This document shows positions 13,801 to 25,810 of a DNA stretch of 64,000 bases, piece by piece (the first letter of the stretch is position 1; the number at the start of each line of letters is the position of its first letter). A program made the position numbers and the translations under genes. The notes under the pieces were generated by a model. The model saw nothing but the letters and a program-made list of their open reading frames with translations. It was not told the origin of the DNA and searched no databases. The DNA is from Takakia lepidozioides (taxonomy: Eukaryota; Streptophyta; Takakiopsida; Takakiales; Takakiaceae), in contig CM060732.1 of the NCBI GenBank assembly GCA_030704615.1, positions 54,541,053-54,605,052 on the forward strand, read 5' to 3'.

Positions 13801-16300
13801 CTGTGAAGGTCACCTTTGTGCACATTGCTCATTATTGCTCATCTCTCTTGACTGGATATTGCTCCCGTGCTACCATTCATGCCTCAAATCTCTCTCCAAC
13901 TCCAAAGCGCCAGGCCCAGACAACATACCTAATGAAATACTCCAGACATTGGACCCACACTTCCATCGATTAATTCATCGCTTCTTTGTGATGTGCTATC
14001 AGCTCCATAGAATTCCCAAAGGCTGGAAAAATAGTCGTACAATACTAATTTACAAAAAAGATGACCCTACCCAATTAGGCAACTACAAACCTATAGCTCT
14101 TGCTAACACCCTTTACAAGCTATTTACTAGCACGTTAACCACCCTTCTCACATCCTTCGGAGAACAACATCATATTCTTAGTGACTCGCAAGAGGGATTT
14201 CGAACTGCCAGAAGCACAAGCCGGCAAATCCAACTTTTTATTTTGGCCTTAGAAGATGCACGTTTTACTCAACAAGACATATTTTTGCTATACATTGACT
14301 TTAAAAATGCATTTGGCTCAATTGACCATGCGCGTCTACTAGCCGTGATGACTGATCTAGGATACCTGCAAGACGCAGTCATGCTCATTGGCAATATTTA
14401 TACTGAACCCACCACATACTCCGGGCCTTCATTTGGCAATACATCACCTATACCAATTCACAGAGGTACCATACAAGGGGACACACTTAGCCCATATCTT
14501 TTTTTTGTCTTTCTAGAACCCCTACTTCGCTGGCTCGCTCGAGGTAACATATGATACCAATACATTACGTCTCCCAATAACATCCCAGCAGCTGCCTATG
14601 CAGATGATCTTGTACTGCTATCCAACAAATCTAGTCATCTCAATCGACAAGTGAAAAAACTAGAAAGATTCAATAAATGGGTAGCAATGGAACTAAGTTT
14701 ACATAAATGTGCTATCACGGCGATCAGCCATCATACCAAACACAACACACAAGCCCTCTCAAGAATACTAAATAACACGGTGTTATATAATACCCAACCC
14801 TTCCCATATTTGGACCAAGACGACCTATACACATATTTGGGTATACAATTGACGCCATAACGATGTTGGTAAACTGGGGAATATTTATCAAGGACTCCTT
14901 AAGCACGTCGCCTCAAAATTTGGTGGCTTAGCAAATTTACCGGCTATCAACCCCATTGCATGCACCCACTCCCCTATCATCAGGACCCTCTTCATACTCA
15001 AACATATGCACATTACTCTGGACACTACTATGCCCACAATCCAACTTCATTACACATCCCTAAAAAATGCTTGGGACACAAGCCCACAAATTCATCTCTT
15101 CAACCCAGACAACATACCTCGTAAACAAACCACTCTAAAATTCTTTATGCAAATTAACATCACCACAGTCAGACAACTTACAGATGCTAATGGCACCAGA
15201 TTTATCGACCCACATGCTTTTCGACTAAAATACCCTAAACCATCATCGCGCTCCCAACATGTTCATTTGCAACACCTCCAAACACTACTATGTTTTCCCA
15301 CTCCTGCTTGTCTAATCCACACATGTCCAAGACAATGTAACTCTTCGCCCCATCACCCATGGGAGCCCTCCCTCGCTATTCTTCGAGCCCGACGCAAAAC
15401 CAAATCCAATCACTATTCCATGGCTCTGCCCTAAACCCAACAAGCGTCCGCCCCACACAACCAACTCAAACACCCCAACCACAGCCACCACAACCAAATA
15501 CTATATCATCCCCACTTGCTATTCAACCCACAGGACACCCCGTAACACCCACCCACACATTAGAGGAAATACAAGGCATAACCCAAAAAATGTCCTTGGA
15601 TCAATATGGAGCCACATGTGTCAAAACTCTATACAATTGTCAATGGAAGGGATCAACCCCCAAGCGTAACACCTGGGAAAACAATGACCACCTTTTTAGC
15701 ACCCATGGTAACTCAAATCTACACCATAATATTCAAATGGTTATCGAACACCACCGATGAACCAACACCCACTACTTATCGCATATTCATACCCAACATG
15801 CGGATGAACCACAAGCCAACGATAGACGTTTCATCAGCCCGCCACGAAGTATCCCAAATCTACACATCTCTATAGCTAAATGTAACCCAGATAAAGACAT
15901 CATGAAATCCCAGGCCCACATTCACACTCACAATAACTTGGCATGCACACATATATGGACCACTAGGGTACTACATTGGTAACATAACACTCCAAAGATT
16001 GGAGTGGTTATGGAAAAGATTTCATTCCAACCCACTCCACCTCACAGACCTGCATACGCCATCAGCATTTGCAGTATAAGTCTCCAGACTCATCCAGCGC
16101 TACGCCCAAGACCTACCACCCAAAACACCCACAACAACAAACAAACTTTCACTTGCACACTCCCACTCGACCCTCCCCGCACTCCTTCTAGACTTCCTCA
16201 CCACGGAGCTGCAACTCACTCACTCATACTACTCTAACCCTCTCACATGCCCATTAGGTTTATCTACTTACTCGAGCTTACACAACATTGATCAGCACTT
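13801..16300 (+). mobile_element. LINE-like non-LTR retrotransposon, 5' truncated
   Basis: The reverse transcriptase reads SKAPGPDNIPNEIL, NYKPIALANTLYKLFT, ILSDSQEGFRTARST, DIFLLYIDFKNAFGSIDH and GTIQGDTLSPYLFFVFLEPL. The catalytic YADD (AAYADDLVLLS) lies at about 14597, after an in-frame stop at 14552-14554. The frame is broken again near 14860. Downstream pieces (RPTQPTQTPQ at 15450; a C-terminal portion at 15990-16300 with LTHSYYSNPLTCPLGLSTYS) belong to the same transcript. The endonuclease and N-terminal half are absent, as expected for 5' truncation. The element would prime reverse transcription at a nicked target; this copy is dead. Confidence 0.85.
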
Positions 16301-16450
16301 TTTGGGTTATGGGGTTTTGCAAGGATCATTTGGGTATTTGGGTCTTTGGCTCTTAGGGTTTTAAGGGTTACATAGTTTAGTTTAGGGTTTAGTTTCATAG
16401 TTTAGTCTAGGGTTAGTTATAATATAGTTAGTTTAGGATTAGCTGCAATA
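16296..16450 (+). repeat. Telomere-like degenerate TTTAGGG repeats
   Basis: Short irregular runs of the plant telomere unit are seen (TTAGGGTTTTAAGGGTT, TTTAGTTTAGGGTTTAG, CTAGGGTTAG). They begin directly after the LINE coding end. They are too degenerate to be a chromosome end and may be the 3' tail of the LINE or an old interstitial patch. Confidence 0.55.
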
Positions 16451-16598
16451 TAGTTTTGTTTTTTTGTGGGGTGGGGACATATGGCTTTACGTTTGTAGGG
16501 TTTTTTTTTTCAATTTTTTCCAAGGGTTGGGAGTGTAATTCCTTCGGAGGTTACAGTGGGTCACAATACGGTACTCTACCTCTCTCTCGTGCTAGGTC

Positions 16599-18275
16599 AT
16601 GCCGCGTGTTTATCGACGTGTCATGCTTGAGGATTTGTTGCCGGCTGTGCCACAACCACCTGTTGAGGGCGAGACAGCACGTTCGCCTCGTCTACGAGTT
16701 CGGCGGCATCGCCATATCCGCACAGCTTTGCCCCCCACGGCCACCATCCCGAGGTCATAGGCCGCCGAGTCCAGAGGCACGAGCCTCGGGGAGACCCCGC
16801 CGGGACCACCTCCCCAAGATTGAGTGTTGGTGCAGTTGGTGTTGGGCACGACTACCGGTTGGGAGGACCACACCGATGATGCGGCGACCCCATGTTGTGC
16901 AAAAACATTACGCCAAGTACGAGATTGCTGATGCAGCAAAGGTAAGTCGTCCATATATCTTCTCACGTACTCCTCAATTAAAAGTACTATATCTAATGAA
17001 ACCTCGCGTTTGTGAATTGAGTATTGATGCATTTCATATCATGCATCTTGTAGTCCCGTCTTGATGTCCAAGCTCGCAATTTTTTTGTTGAAGAGGCATA
17101 CCGATGCAGGTTTCTTCTTTCTTACGAGCCCCACCCCGTTCCAGATATGAACATTTTTTTCTCGCAACATGACGTACATGCAGTTTGTGAGGTAGCGGGG
17201 TACGATGCATGTTTTTCTATTTTTGGGCACCGGGCTAGGCGCTTGCCACCTACGCACACACATTCGTCATCCTTGACATCGGCACCCCCATCATCACCAT
17301 CATCCGCATCGTTCGTTCCTCCTATTGTAGATGATCACCATCATCTGTATCTTCCGTTCCTCCTATTGTACATGTTCTTTCCTCATCACCATCGCCATCT
17401 CGGCCATCTCGGCCAGTACTACCTCCACGCGAGATCTCTCATACCAACCTACATGTCCCTTCCCCTCCGTTGCCGAGACCACAGCCGCCACCGAGTCCGT
17501 ATCCGGGTCCTCCGCTAGAAACCGATGGATCCTACAACTTTTGGGGACTGTGCATGACTGGGACCGATGGATCACTAGGTTCCCACTCCAAGAGAAGGGC
17601 CCCCGAAGTGATGGACGGGCGCTGTCCCATAGGAGAGGTGGACCGAAGTTGTTTCGCACGGTTGGTCCGCACCTTCGTCGGCCTGATGACGGCACCATAC
17701 GTCATCGTGGTGCTAGGGAGCTATTCACGATGGGAGTCCAACCCCATTTCTACCAATGTCTTGTGCCTTGTCCAGTTCCGATTCCCGAGGGTGAGCCCTT
17801 TCTTTTTTGGGGTCGCATGTATTACGTGATGGAGGCAACGGACCCTGGTATGGGTCGCGGACTTTATTTTATGGAGGATATAGTTTTGGGGGGAGGAGAG
17901 GATTCTGTGGATTTGTTCCCCTATTTTGGGCCGAGGTACACCCACCGGGAGTGGCAATTATTGCAGACACACGGCCTTGGTCCTTGATCCATCCTTACAT
18001 CCTTGTTGTGAACGACAATGATGTAAGGATGAGAAATTTGGGCCGCAAAACCCATATTTATTGTGACGGAAACCCCGATGTGTACGGCAACATAGTTGGG
18101 TCCATCAACAGTTCAGTTACCTACCGCCGGGTCACACCGCCAATGTGTTTTGGGATGAGCACCATGACGAGGATAGTAGATTGGACCCTAACATCACCAC
18201 TTTTGTGATGACATGTGCAAGGAGGACTATTAGGGCTGGAGAGGAGTTGTTTGCAGAGTATGACTTTAGGCGTTA
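16599..18275 (+). pseudogene. SET-domain protein gene, broken, next to CACTA transposase
   Basis: A first exon may start at ATG 16599 (MPRVYRRVMLEDLLPAVPQ) and end at a GT donor after 16941. A second begins after an AG at 17053 (SRLDVQARNFFVEEAYRCRF). The SET domain runs from about 17830 to 18273: GMGRGLYFMEDIVLGG in one frame, then YILVVNDND and YGNIVGSINSS in a second, then ANVFWDEHHDED and RRTIRAGEELFAEYDF in a third, ending at TAG 18273. SET domains use S-adenosylmethionine to methylate lysines, often on histones; GEELFAEYDF holds the conserved C-terminal tyrosine region. The domain needs two frameshifts, so this copy is inactive. It stands just upstream of the transposase on the same strand, which suggests gene capture by the element or by the locus. 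Confidence 0.7.
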
Positions 18276-18593
18276 GCCGACTTTCATCATGTGTAGATGG
18301 ACGTATGAAGACATTTTGTACATTGAGGTGGCTTCCTCCACCGTGTATATATATACATAGGCATTGATGTGTATTTGGATGCAGTTTTTCATGCTATATT
18401 CAAGGGAGTTTGGGTGGACGTTATATGTGAATTTGGGTAATATTTTGAATTATATAGTGTCTCCTTCATGTGGTGAAGCAATGTATGTATTCCCTTCGTG
18501 TGTATAGTGTGTACTTTGGGTTTTATCCTGTATGATAATGAACAACGCCATGTATGGAAACTGATAATGACATGGTTGTTTTTGGCATCTTAG

Positions 18594-21500
18594 GATGCCG
18601 GCCACAACCCCATGACGTTAATTCATGAAGTTCATGATCTTGTCATGAACTGGGATTTTGTTCCTTCGGAGGGGGGTGCGTATCAAAGGGACCCGACCCC
18701 GTTTGAAATGGCGGTCTCCGATGATGAGGACAACAATGACAATGGAATTATGCATGAGGATGTGGCAGCAATGGAAGACCTCTTAATACATCAGATGGTA
18801 GATAAGGACACGGACTCTTTGAATGACATGGAAAAAGAAGCCAAAACTCCCTTATACGAAGGGGCCAAAGTGAGTAGACTTTCAACCATCTTGTTGTTGC
18901 TGAATTTGCAAATCCGGTTTGGCATAAGCAATGTGGGTATGTCCGCCATAATGCGGACTATTGTAGACTACATCCTTGCCCCACATTTGAAGCCGAGAAT
19001 GCCACGATCAAGAAAAGAGGCAAGAGCAGCCTTGGATGCTGTGGGGATGGGCTATAAGATTTTTCATGCATGTCCATGTGATAAAACCCTGTACTTCGGA
19101 GAGGATGCAAAACTCACCAAATGTCCAAAGTGCAACAAAGACCGATATCGGGATGATGTTCAAGGGAAGAAAGCCCCGCACAAGGTATATCCGCGCCACA
19201 ATACACTTGTATATTGCATTCTACCTTTTTGCAACTGTTTTACTTAGAGATATGAATGACACTGATTATGATATAGGGCCGACATGGGGATGGTGTAGAA
19301 AATGCACTACTTTCCAATCATCCCGCGATTGCAGGCACACTACCAAAGCCCCTCATTGGCACAACTGATGAGATGGCATGCCTCGCATCGGAGCCCCTCC
19401 GGGAAATGTGTGCGGGCCACAAGATTCACAAGCATGGAGGCATACTGAAGAGATGTGGCCTTTTATCTTGGAGGACCCACAACATGTCCGCCTCGGCTTC
19501 TCCTCGGATGGGCTCAACCCATACTCTGTCCAGTCATGTAGTCATTCCACTTGGCCGGTGACCATGGTGAATTACAACATCCCTCCGTATCTTTCAATAA
19601 AAAAAGGCCATATCATGTTGGCTGCCATTGTACCGGGTGAGTGTTCCCATTTCATGCTTATTATTTCTTTGGATTTTACATTAATCTTCTTCTCTTTGGC
19701 GCAATTCCGATGGAAGATTGATGAGTGACGTAATCATGTAGTAAGATGTGTCATTCATTATGAAGTATAATTAGCATGGTGGAGCATTGAAACAATTAAT
19801 GGTGTGAATGTCTCATAGGGAAAAAACAAGTGAAAGACATGGACACGTACTTGCGACCTCTAGTTGATGAACTGAAGGAGCTATGGAGGGGGGTCCCGCA
19901 TTGGATGCTTCACTTGACCTATGGCCGGACAATCTTTTCAGATGAGAGACATCTTGCTTTGGACAATGCATGATTATCCAGGTATATTATATTCCCCATG
20001 AGAAATCCGCGTACATTTACCTGTCAAGGGATATTGATGAGGATTGGGATTGATTGAAGTAGCGGCGACAGTATTCTGTATCGTAGTGGGGTAGATGCAC
20101 ATGGAAACTTTTTGTCTTTCCTAATGTGGCGGAATGTCTACAAGACTTACTGTTTGCTCGGGGTTGAGCACTAAAGGGTACCACGCATGCCTGCAATGTG
20201 GCGATGAACTTGATGCACAAAGCTCCAGCAATCTTCGCAAGATGGTGTATCCCAACTACCGCAAGTTTCTTCCTATGAGCCATCATTGGAGAAGAAAAGA
20301 CAAACACTTGTTTGATGACAAAGTGGAGTTACGTCCCCCACTTGTGACACCATCCGGGCACTTTTGGGAAGACCGATGGAAGGAGGCCCATCCGGAGGGG
20401 TCCGGTGAAGTGGAGGTGCCCCGGCATGAAGTGGCTTTCAATCTTCTACGAGTTGCCATATTGGGCGGTACATATTCCACAAAAATACCATCAATATTGC
20501 TATGCATGCATGTGATATTGCATGTTTTGTATGATTTCCATTGTCACTTTCACGACAAAAATAGACGTGTAAGAATGTGTGGGTGGGGATATGTGTAAGA
20601 CCTGAAGATTTGTCATCTTCTAGATCCCATGCATATTGAGAAGAATATTTGCTCGTCCCTTTTTCGTGTTCTTCATGGCACGCCGGCAAAGAAGGGAGTG
20701 GCTGCGAAAGGAGATTCTCTCGGTGTTAGGAAGGAAGAGCAGGGTCGCATGCCCCATCTATGGGCCGAAGAAAATGGTGTGGACCCAAAGGGTGTTGTAC
20801 GGTGGAAGGATAGGCGTGCACCTTGGCAATGGACAAATGAGGAATACAAGAAAGTGATAGCCACCATAGGAGCTGTCCGAACACCAACTGGTTATGGGTC
20901 ATCCCTCCGTATGAAGTTCAACGAAGACGGGGTCCATGGTTTGAAGTCTCATGACTACCACAATCTATTGCAAGACATCTTGCCCATTGCAGTACGTGGG
21001 ACATTGACTCCCGAGGTTCGCAAGACAGTCTATAGATTGGGAGCATTGTTCCGGTGGATTTGCTCCAAAGAGCTGGAGGAAGCGGACTTTCCACGCATGA
21101 AGAAGGAGGCGGTGGTGGTCATGTGTATATTGGAGATGCACCTTCCTCCCTCCTTCTTTGACATCCAAGTGCACTTGGTAGTGCACTTAGTGGAAGAGGC
21201 TTCGATTGCCGGCCCCCTTCATTCTCGGTGGATGTACTACCTTGAGCGATACATGAAGACTTTGAAAGCACATGTAAGACAAATGGCATACCTGGAGGGT
21301 AGCATGGCGGAGGGGTATACATTGCAAGAGGCTATGTTCTACTGCATGGAGTACTTGGCAAGGGTGGATAAGGAAGCCCCTCCGATGTGGAAGGAAGATG
21401 AGGATGTACGAACCAAGGACATCGTTTTGCCCAAAAATTCAAAGAGGGTAAAATTACCCATCATGGTGATTAACCAAGCGCATGAGTTCATACTGAAGAA

Positions 21501-22545
21501 CACCCCATCCATACATGAGTGGGAGGCAAGATACAATAACCTTGTTCAGCAACGACAGGAGGAGACGGTTGCGTGGAGGCGGAACCATGCAAGGGCTACT
21601 ACACGCGCTCCGCGAGCAAGGGGCCGGCGTAGGAATGTGCCTTCACAAGAATTGCCCATGGAATTGCAGCCTCTAAGTTCATTCCGCCATTGGCTTTGGA
21701 CTGAAGTAGAGGATAGCATTGCGAAAGGTGAGGTGGTTTCAGATTTGGTGCAAGACATTGCAAGGGGCCCCTCTCAATTTGCGACCTCATACACGGCGGT
21801 TTGGGTTCATGGTCTTCATTTCCGCATTCGTGCTTTTGACATGAAGCACAAAACAACGTTTGATTCTGGCTTGTGTGCCTCATATTGGCAAGACTCCGTG
21901 TGGGGCAGGGGAGATACACGACCTACCATGAGCACACTCAACTACTTTGGAGAGCTTGAGAGCATACTCCAACTTCAGTATACAAGGCATCAGCCTCTTA
22001 TCTTCAAGGCAAGGGGTTCCAGTCTGTGGGGCCATCTGCAACAATAGGAAGACGAGTGTGGTTTCATGCGCGTCAATACATATAGGCTCGAGTCTACTCA
22101 TCGTCCCTCCGATGAGCCTTTTTCATGGCCTTCAGACATGGAGCAAGTTTTCTTCTCCGGATCAGGAAATTGGAAGGTGGTTGTGCATGCTCAGCCAAGA
22201 TGAAGACGTATCTATCATGGTCGGGGATCTACATGGGGCAAGGCAGATGCGGAGGAGGAAGAGACTGGTCATGATGACGGTGATGTTGGCCGAGGTTGGA
22301 TAGAGGGGGTACAAGAGAATGATGACGCCCCGGACAATGCATCCCGGACCCTATACGATGAGGCTCCATCAGATGCAGATGTTGGAGAAGAAGATGAAGA
22401 TATGGTCATTGAAACCGAGGTGGAAGATGATTCAGATGTGCCTTTTGGTGACCAGGCCATTTATGACAATGACTCTGATGAGCAAGAAGACTTGCAGCTT
22501 GATGAGGACGAAGAAGCTCCGGATGATGATGTTCAAGTTGATTAG
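18594..22545 (+). pseudogene. CACTA (En/Spm-type) tnp2 transposase, spliced and partly broken
   Basis: Exons follow the tnp2 family order. 18594-19184: MTLIHEVHDLVMNWDF, TPLYEGAKVSRLS, IFHACPCDKTLYF, CPKCNKDRYRDD. 19277-19636: MHYFPIIPRLQ, VRLGFSSDGLNPY, TMVNYNIPPYL. 19819-19981: DMDTYLRPLVDELKELW, RDILLWTMHDYP. About 20130-20480: GLSTKGYHACLQCGDE, NYRKFLPMSHHWRRKD. From about 20600: KICHLLDPMHIEKN and a DUF4218 region (LKSHDYHNLLQDILPI, GPLHSRWMYYLERYMK, GSMAEGYTLQEAMFYCMEYL). After a frameshift near 22045 it ends in an acidic tail at TAG 22545. A TAG before KMHYFPII and a frameshift in exon 3 mark decay. It would bind the CACTA ends and cut and paste the element. Confidence 0.85.
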
Positions 22546-23698
22546 ACACGTAATCAAAGCTACATAATAATTCTCGCACAAAATTGTACCCATCACTTCG
22601 ATTGATTGTACATGTACATGCCTGTAGCTTATTTCTATGATTGATTAATGAAAAATCCATGAAAAAAATCCTTTGTTGGTGTGGCGATCTAGGAATGATT
22701 CTAGTGAAGTTGTGACTCGAAAAAATGACTCTAGGATTGTTGAGTTTTTGTACGAGGGCAAGAATGTTGGAAGACATGGTTCTTGTTCTACAAGTGCTGA
22801 CCAAGACTTACCCCTAGAAACCCTTCAATCAAGTTGGTTACCATGATCTCGATGCAACAGAAAGAATCTTCAAAATTGGTGTGAAAGACAACAATGTTGC
22901 TAAAGCCATTGCCAAAGCAATCTACCCTCAACCCTCTAATCCCATGGCCCTTCCCTTTTCCTTTCCTAGTGTCCCCACCCCCTCTTCCTGCCTTTTGTCT
23001 TTAACAATAAGGCCGCCCGGGTTGATCACGGTCTCCCACATGCAAGATAGACCTGTTATATTGTAGCACAGAAGGAGGACTAAAAAGATTTGCAACAATG
23101 GATCCATTCAGCTTGGCCTCTGCCATGACCTTTGCAAAGACACAAAAAAGGCGATATTATGATTCCCCGCCGTCGCAAACCTGTTGGGGCATCGCAATGT
23201 CGTCGCAAGGCGATCCCTGGAGGTCGCAACCCCCTACATTTACAATATCTATGGTTGCGGATTTGTCCTACGTAATGATTTTTGTTTTAGCTGTATTTTG
23301 TTTTGTGAATGCAAACCCCCACCCACTATCCATGGAAAAAAATGGACCAAACAAAAAAAACAAAGAGTTTCCTTCACTCATTATTGTGGAATTCTCTATG
23401 GAGAGTGCATGAAGTTGAAAAGAACTCAACTTGGGAGTGCAAATGAGGGAAGAAAATATGGTTTTCAGTCCAAATGATTTTTGTTCACTCCCAAAATTTG
23501 CACACGCATTGCAAACGTTGTCATTACGCACATGACTTGGGAATGGAATACAACAAAATCATATGCATGTGCAAAAAATCATCATCCCACCTGAGGGGAT
23601 GAGGAGGAGGATGTGGCGGCGGCCGTCAAGTTTGTTGGGATCGGCACCAATGGCGGTAGAAAGAACTTTGGCCTTGTTATACAGCAAGAGAGAAGGAG
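22546..23698. other. CACTA interior after the transposase; no gene
   Basis: No protein frame can be supported. The part around 23060-23235 (ACTAAAAAGATTTGC, CATGACCTTTGCAAAGA, GTCGCAA motifs) is a diverged copy of 23690-23830, so the subterminal sequence is partly duplicated here. Confidence 0.5.
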
Positions 23699-24352
23699 CA
23701 CTATAAAGATTGGAAGAAGGGGATCAATTGACCTTGGCCTCAACCATGACCTTTGCAAAGAGACACTAAATAGGGCCTCTTTGCGACTCCCGGACGTCGC
23801 AGGCCCGTCGCATTACCGCTGACGGGCGACTTCTAGCAGTCGCAACCCCCGCGAGGTGGCGTGCCCTCGCCATGTGGCGGCCAAGGAGAAAATGGCATCC
23901 TTGCGACTCCCCAACGTCGCGGCCCTGCAGGCGTCGCCCTTGCAGGCATGCGACTGCGGGGAATCGCAACCTCGCCATTGTGGCATTTCGGTGACGTCTA
24001 GACATCGCAAACCCCAGCACGACCTGACTCGGCCCTCCCCACGCGCCTAAGTATGAGGGGTGTTTGTTGCGATTCCCGACAGTCGCAGCCTTGCGGGAGC
24101 GTCGCAGAGGGTAAGTGCGACGCCCAGGCGTCGCAACCCCAGCTCACTGGCTGGTCATCCCCAACAGCAGACGTGGCGGAATCGCAAGTAGGCGAAGCAT
24201 CACCGGAGCGGCGCGAGCGACGGGCTGACGTCGCAATTTCCGGGCCGGGCGCCTGTGCGGCGCTGCAGTCGCAGAGGGTCGTCGCAGGAGGGTCGTCGCG
24301 TCCGGCGCGCCCGGGGTCCCGGCGTCGCTAACCCCCCCTAAACGTAGTAGTG
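23699..24352. repeat. CACTA right subterminal region with GTCGCAA/TTGCGAC repeats
   Basis: The heptamers TTGCGAC and GTCGCAA recur many times between about 23780 and 24330, in both orientations. Subterminal repeats of this kind bind the accessory protein of CACTA elements in known systems. The terminus GTAGTAGTG at 24344-24352 is the reverse complement of CACTACTAC. A CACTATAAAGATT string at 23699 could be an opposite end of a small non-autonomous element, but the three flanking bases on the two sides do not match. Confidence 0.65.
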
Positions 24353-25023
24353 ACATTTCGCTAACAATGAGAGTGATGTGTACAAATTTCCTTCGAAGGA
24401 AGATACGAGCTGTTACCACCACATTCGGTTGGATGTTGTCCGTGCACTTACTTCCTCCTCCCTAGTGTCTGCCGTGCATGTACAATTTAGAGCCACGAGG
24501 GCAGAGGCAGATAACGTAAAAGCGGAGGTGCATGAGTTGTGCAGAGTTGTTGCAGAAATGCTTCGCGTGAACACTTTTCTAAGGGATCTTCATTTGGAGG
24601 GTGTAAACCTGAACATGAAGTCAGCTGAGCTAGTGGCTGACGCGTTGCGTCAAAATTGTACTCTGCACTCTCTCGGTCTGCGTGTCAGGAATTTGGATGC
24701 AGAGAGTGTGCGAGTGTTGGTGGCTCCGCTTGCTACCACGCATGCCTTGGAATGCAACCGTGCGCTGCAGGAGCTGTACATAGATGCACAAGAGCTCCAA
24801 CGTGTTTGGTGACGAGGGAGCAAGGCACGTTGCAGCGATGTTGTGCAACAATTCTTCATTGTTGTCGCTCGACAAGTTTGTGGTTGGGAGATGACGGCGG
24901 AGGGCGCTGCGGAAATTGTGCGGGCTCTGGCCACCAACAACACCCTGCAAGTGCTAGACCTAGCCTATAACCAAATAGGTGTAGATGGTGTGGAGGCGCT
25001 AGCGGCACATCTCAGAAACAATG
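24353..25023 (+). pseudogene. LRR-Roc-COR (ROCO-type) host gene, piece 1: leucine-rich repeats
   Basis: Ribonuclease-inhibitor-like LRRs are visible: FLRDLHLEGVNLNMKSAELV, LHSLGLRVRNLDAESVRVLV, LQELYIDAQEL, then LSLDKFVVGR, then TLQVLDLAYNQIGVDGVEAL. Frame changes occur near 24800 and 24890. The frame runs open to LRNN at 25011-25022, where the composite insertion starts. Reading continues at 48454 in the same phase when one AATG is removed. Upstream sequence runs into the CACTA end at 24352, so the start of the gene is not seen. In this family LRRs precede a Roc GTPase and a COR region in a cytoplasmic signalling protein. Confidence 0.75.
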
Positions 25024-25552
25024 TGTCGTGCGCATACATATCGCTACACAACTACATCGCTGTCCAAACCACACCACACATATATGCACAATAAAGTAGT
25101 CTGCCACAATGAGGTAAGAAAGCTAAAAGACACACTCTCAACACAAGAAATATGAAATCCATCGCTATCACTATTTAAAAATAGAAGTCGAGCCAGGGGC
25201 ACCCCAAGCTATGGGGACTCCACCCCACAACAACCTACACTCCCATCATAAGCACACTCAGATCTAAACGCATGAAGGAGCTCGGTCGCGCAGGCTCAAC
25301 TTGAGAGAGATGAGCTGCGCGACTGCCGCTCTCGTGAAGATAAGACGGTTCAGGTGTCAAACTAAACTTGACACCTGACTTAACACTTGACCTAAATCCA
25401 AGTGTTAAGTACAAATAACTAGCTTTATTCTAGTCGTTTTCACATTGTGCTTATTTAACTTGACAGCTGTCGTGCGCATACATATCGCTACACAACTACA
25501 TCGTTGTCCAAACCACACCACACATATATGCACAATAAAGTAGTCTGCCACA
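25024..25552 (-). repeat. 3' terminal repeat region of DNMT element copy 1 (A-B-A structure)
   Basis: An 85-bp repeat A occurs at 25024-25108 and 25468-25552 in the same orientation with about one mismatch. Between them lies segment B (25109-25465). On the minus strand A starts TGTGGCAGAC and ends CGCACGACA, with LTR-like TG and CA ends. A polypurine tract (CTAGGGGGGCGAT) directly precedes the right-hand A, as expected for the start of a 3' LTR. B has an AATAAAGC motif on the minus strand that could serve in polyadenylation. Confidence 0.65.
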
Positions 25553-25810
25553 ATCGCCCCCCTAGCTGGTGGGTAGGTCAATCTACCTCCAGATAGCTAC
25601 AAGATGTAATAGCCACAGCCGTACTAAGTCCTCTATCACTGCCCCTATTGCACTCAAACTCTATAGACCAAGAGGCCGGGTACAAGTAGCCCCATCGTTA
25701 GTCGCCGTCTTGCAATCTGTGAACTTGAGCCAGGACCTCGTGTGTTCAAGGTCTCCTAGTAGCTGGGCCTTGCGTTTCTTGTTAGCCTTCCATGGTTGTA
25801 TGCACTCCCA

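Noticed and set aside
16296-16450. A true telomere or chromosome end
   Set aside because: The TTTAGGG units are few and degenerate and normal sequence continues on both sides.
23699-24352. A complete small CACTA element from CACTATAAAG to TAGTAGTG
   Set aside because: The two ends are not convincing inverted repeats beyond the first bases, and the three flanking bases differ (GAG and ACA).
25109-25465. B repeat as a TRIM element with the A repeats as its LTRs
   Set aside because: No PBS follows the A repeat, and the second B copy at 48094-48449 lacks the A repeats, which fits an LTR segment better than a TRIM interior.
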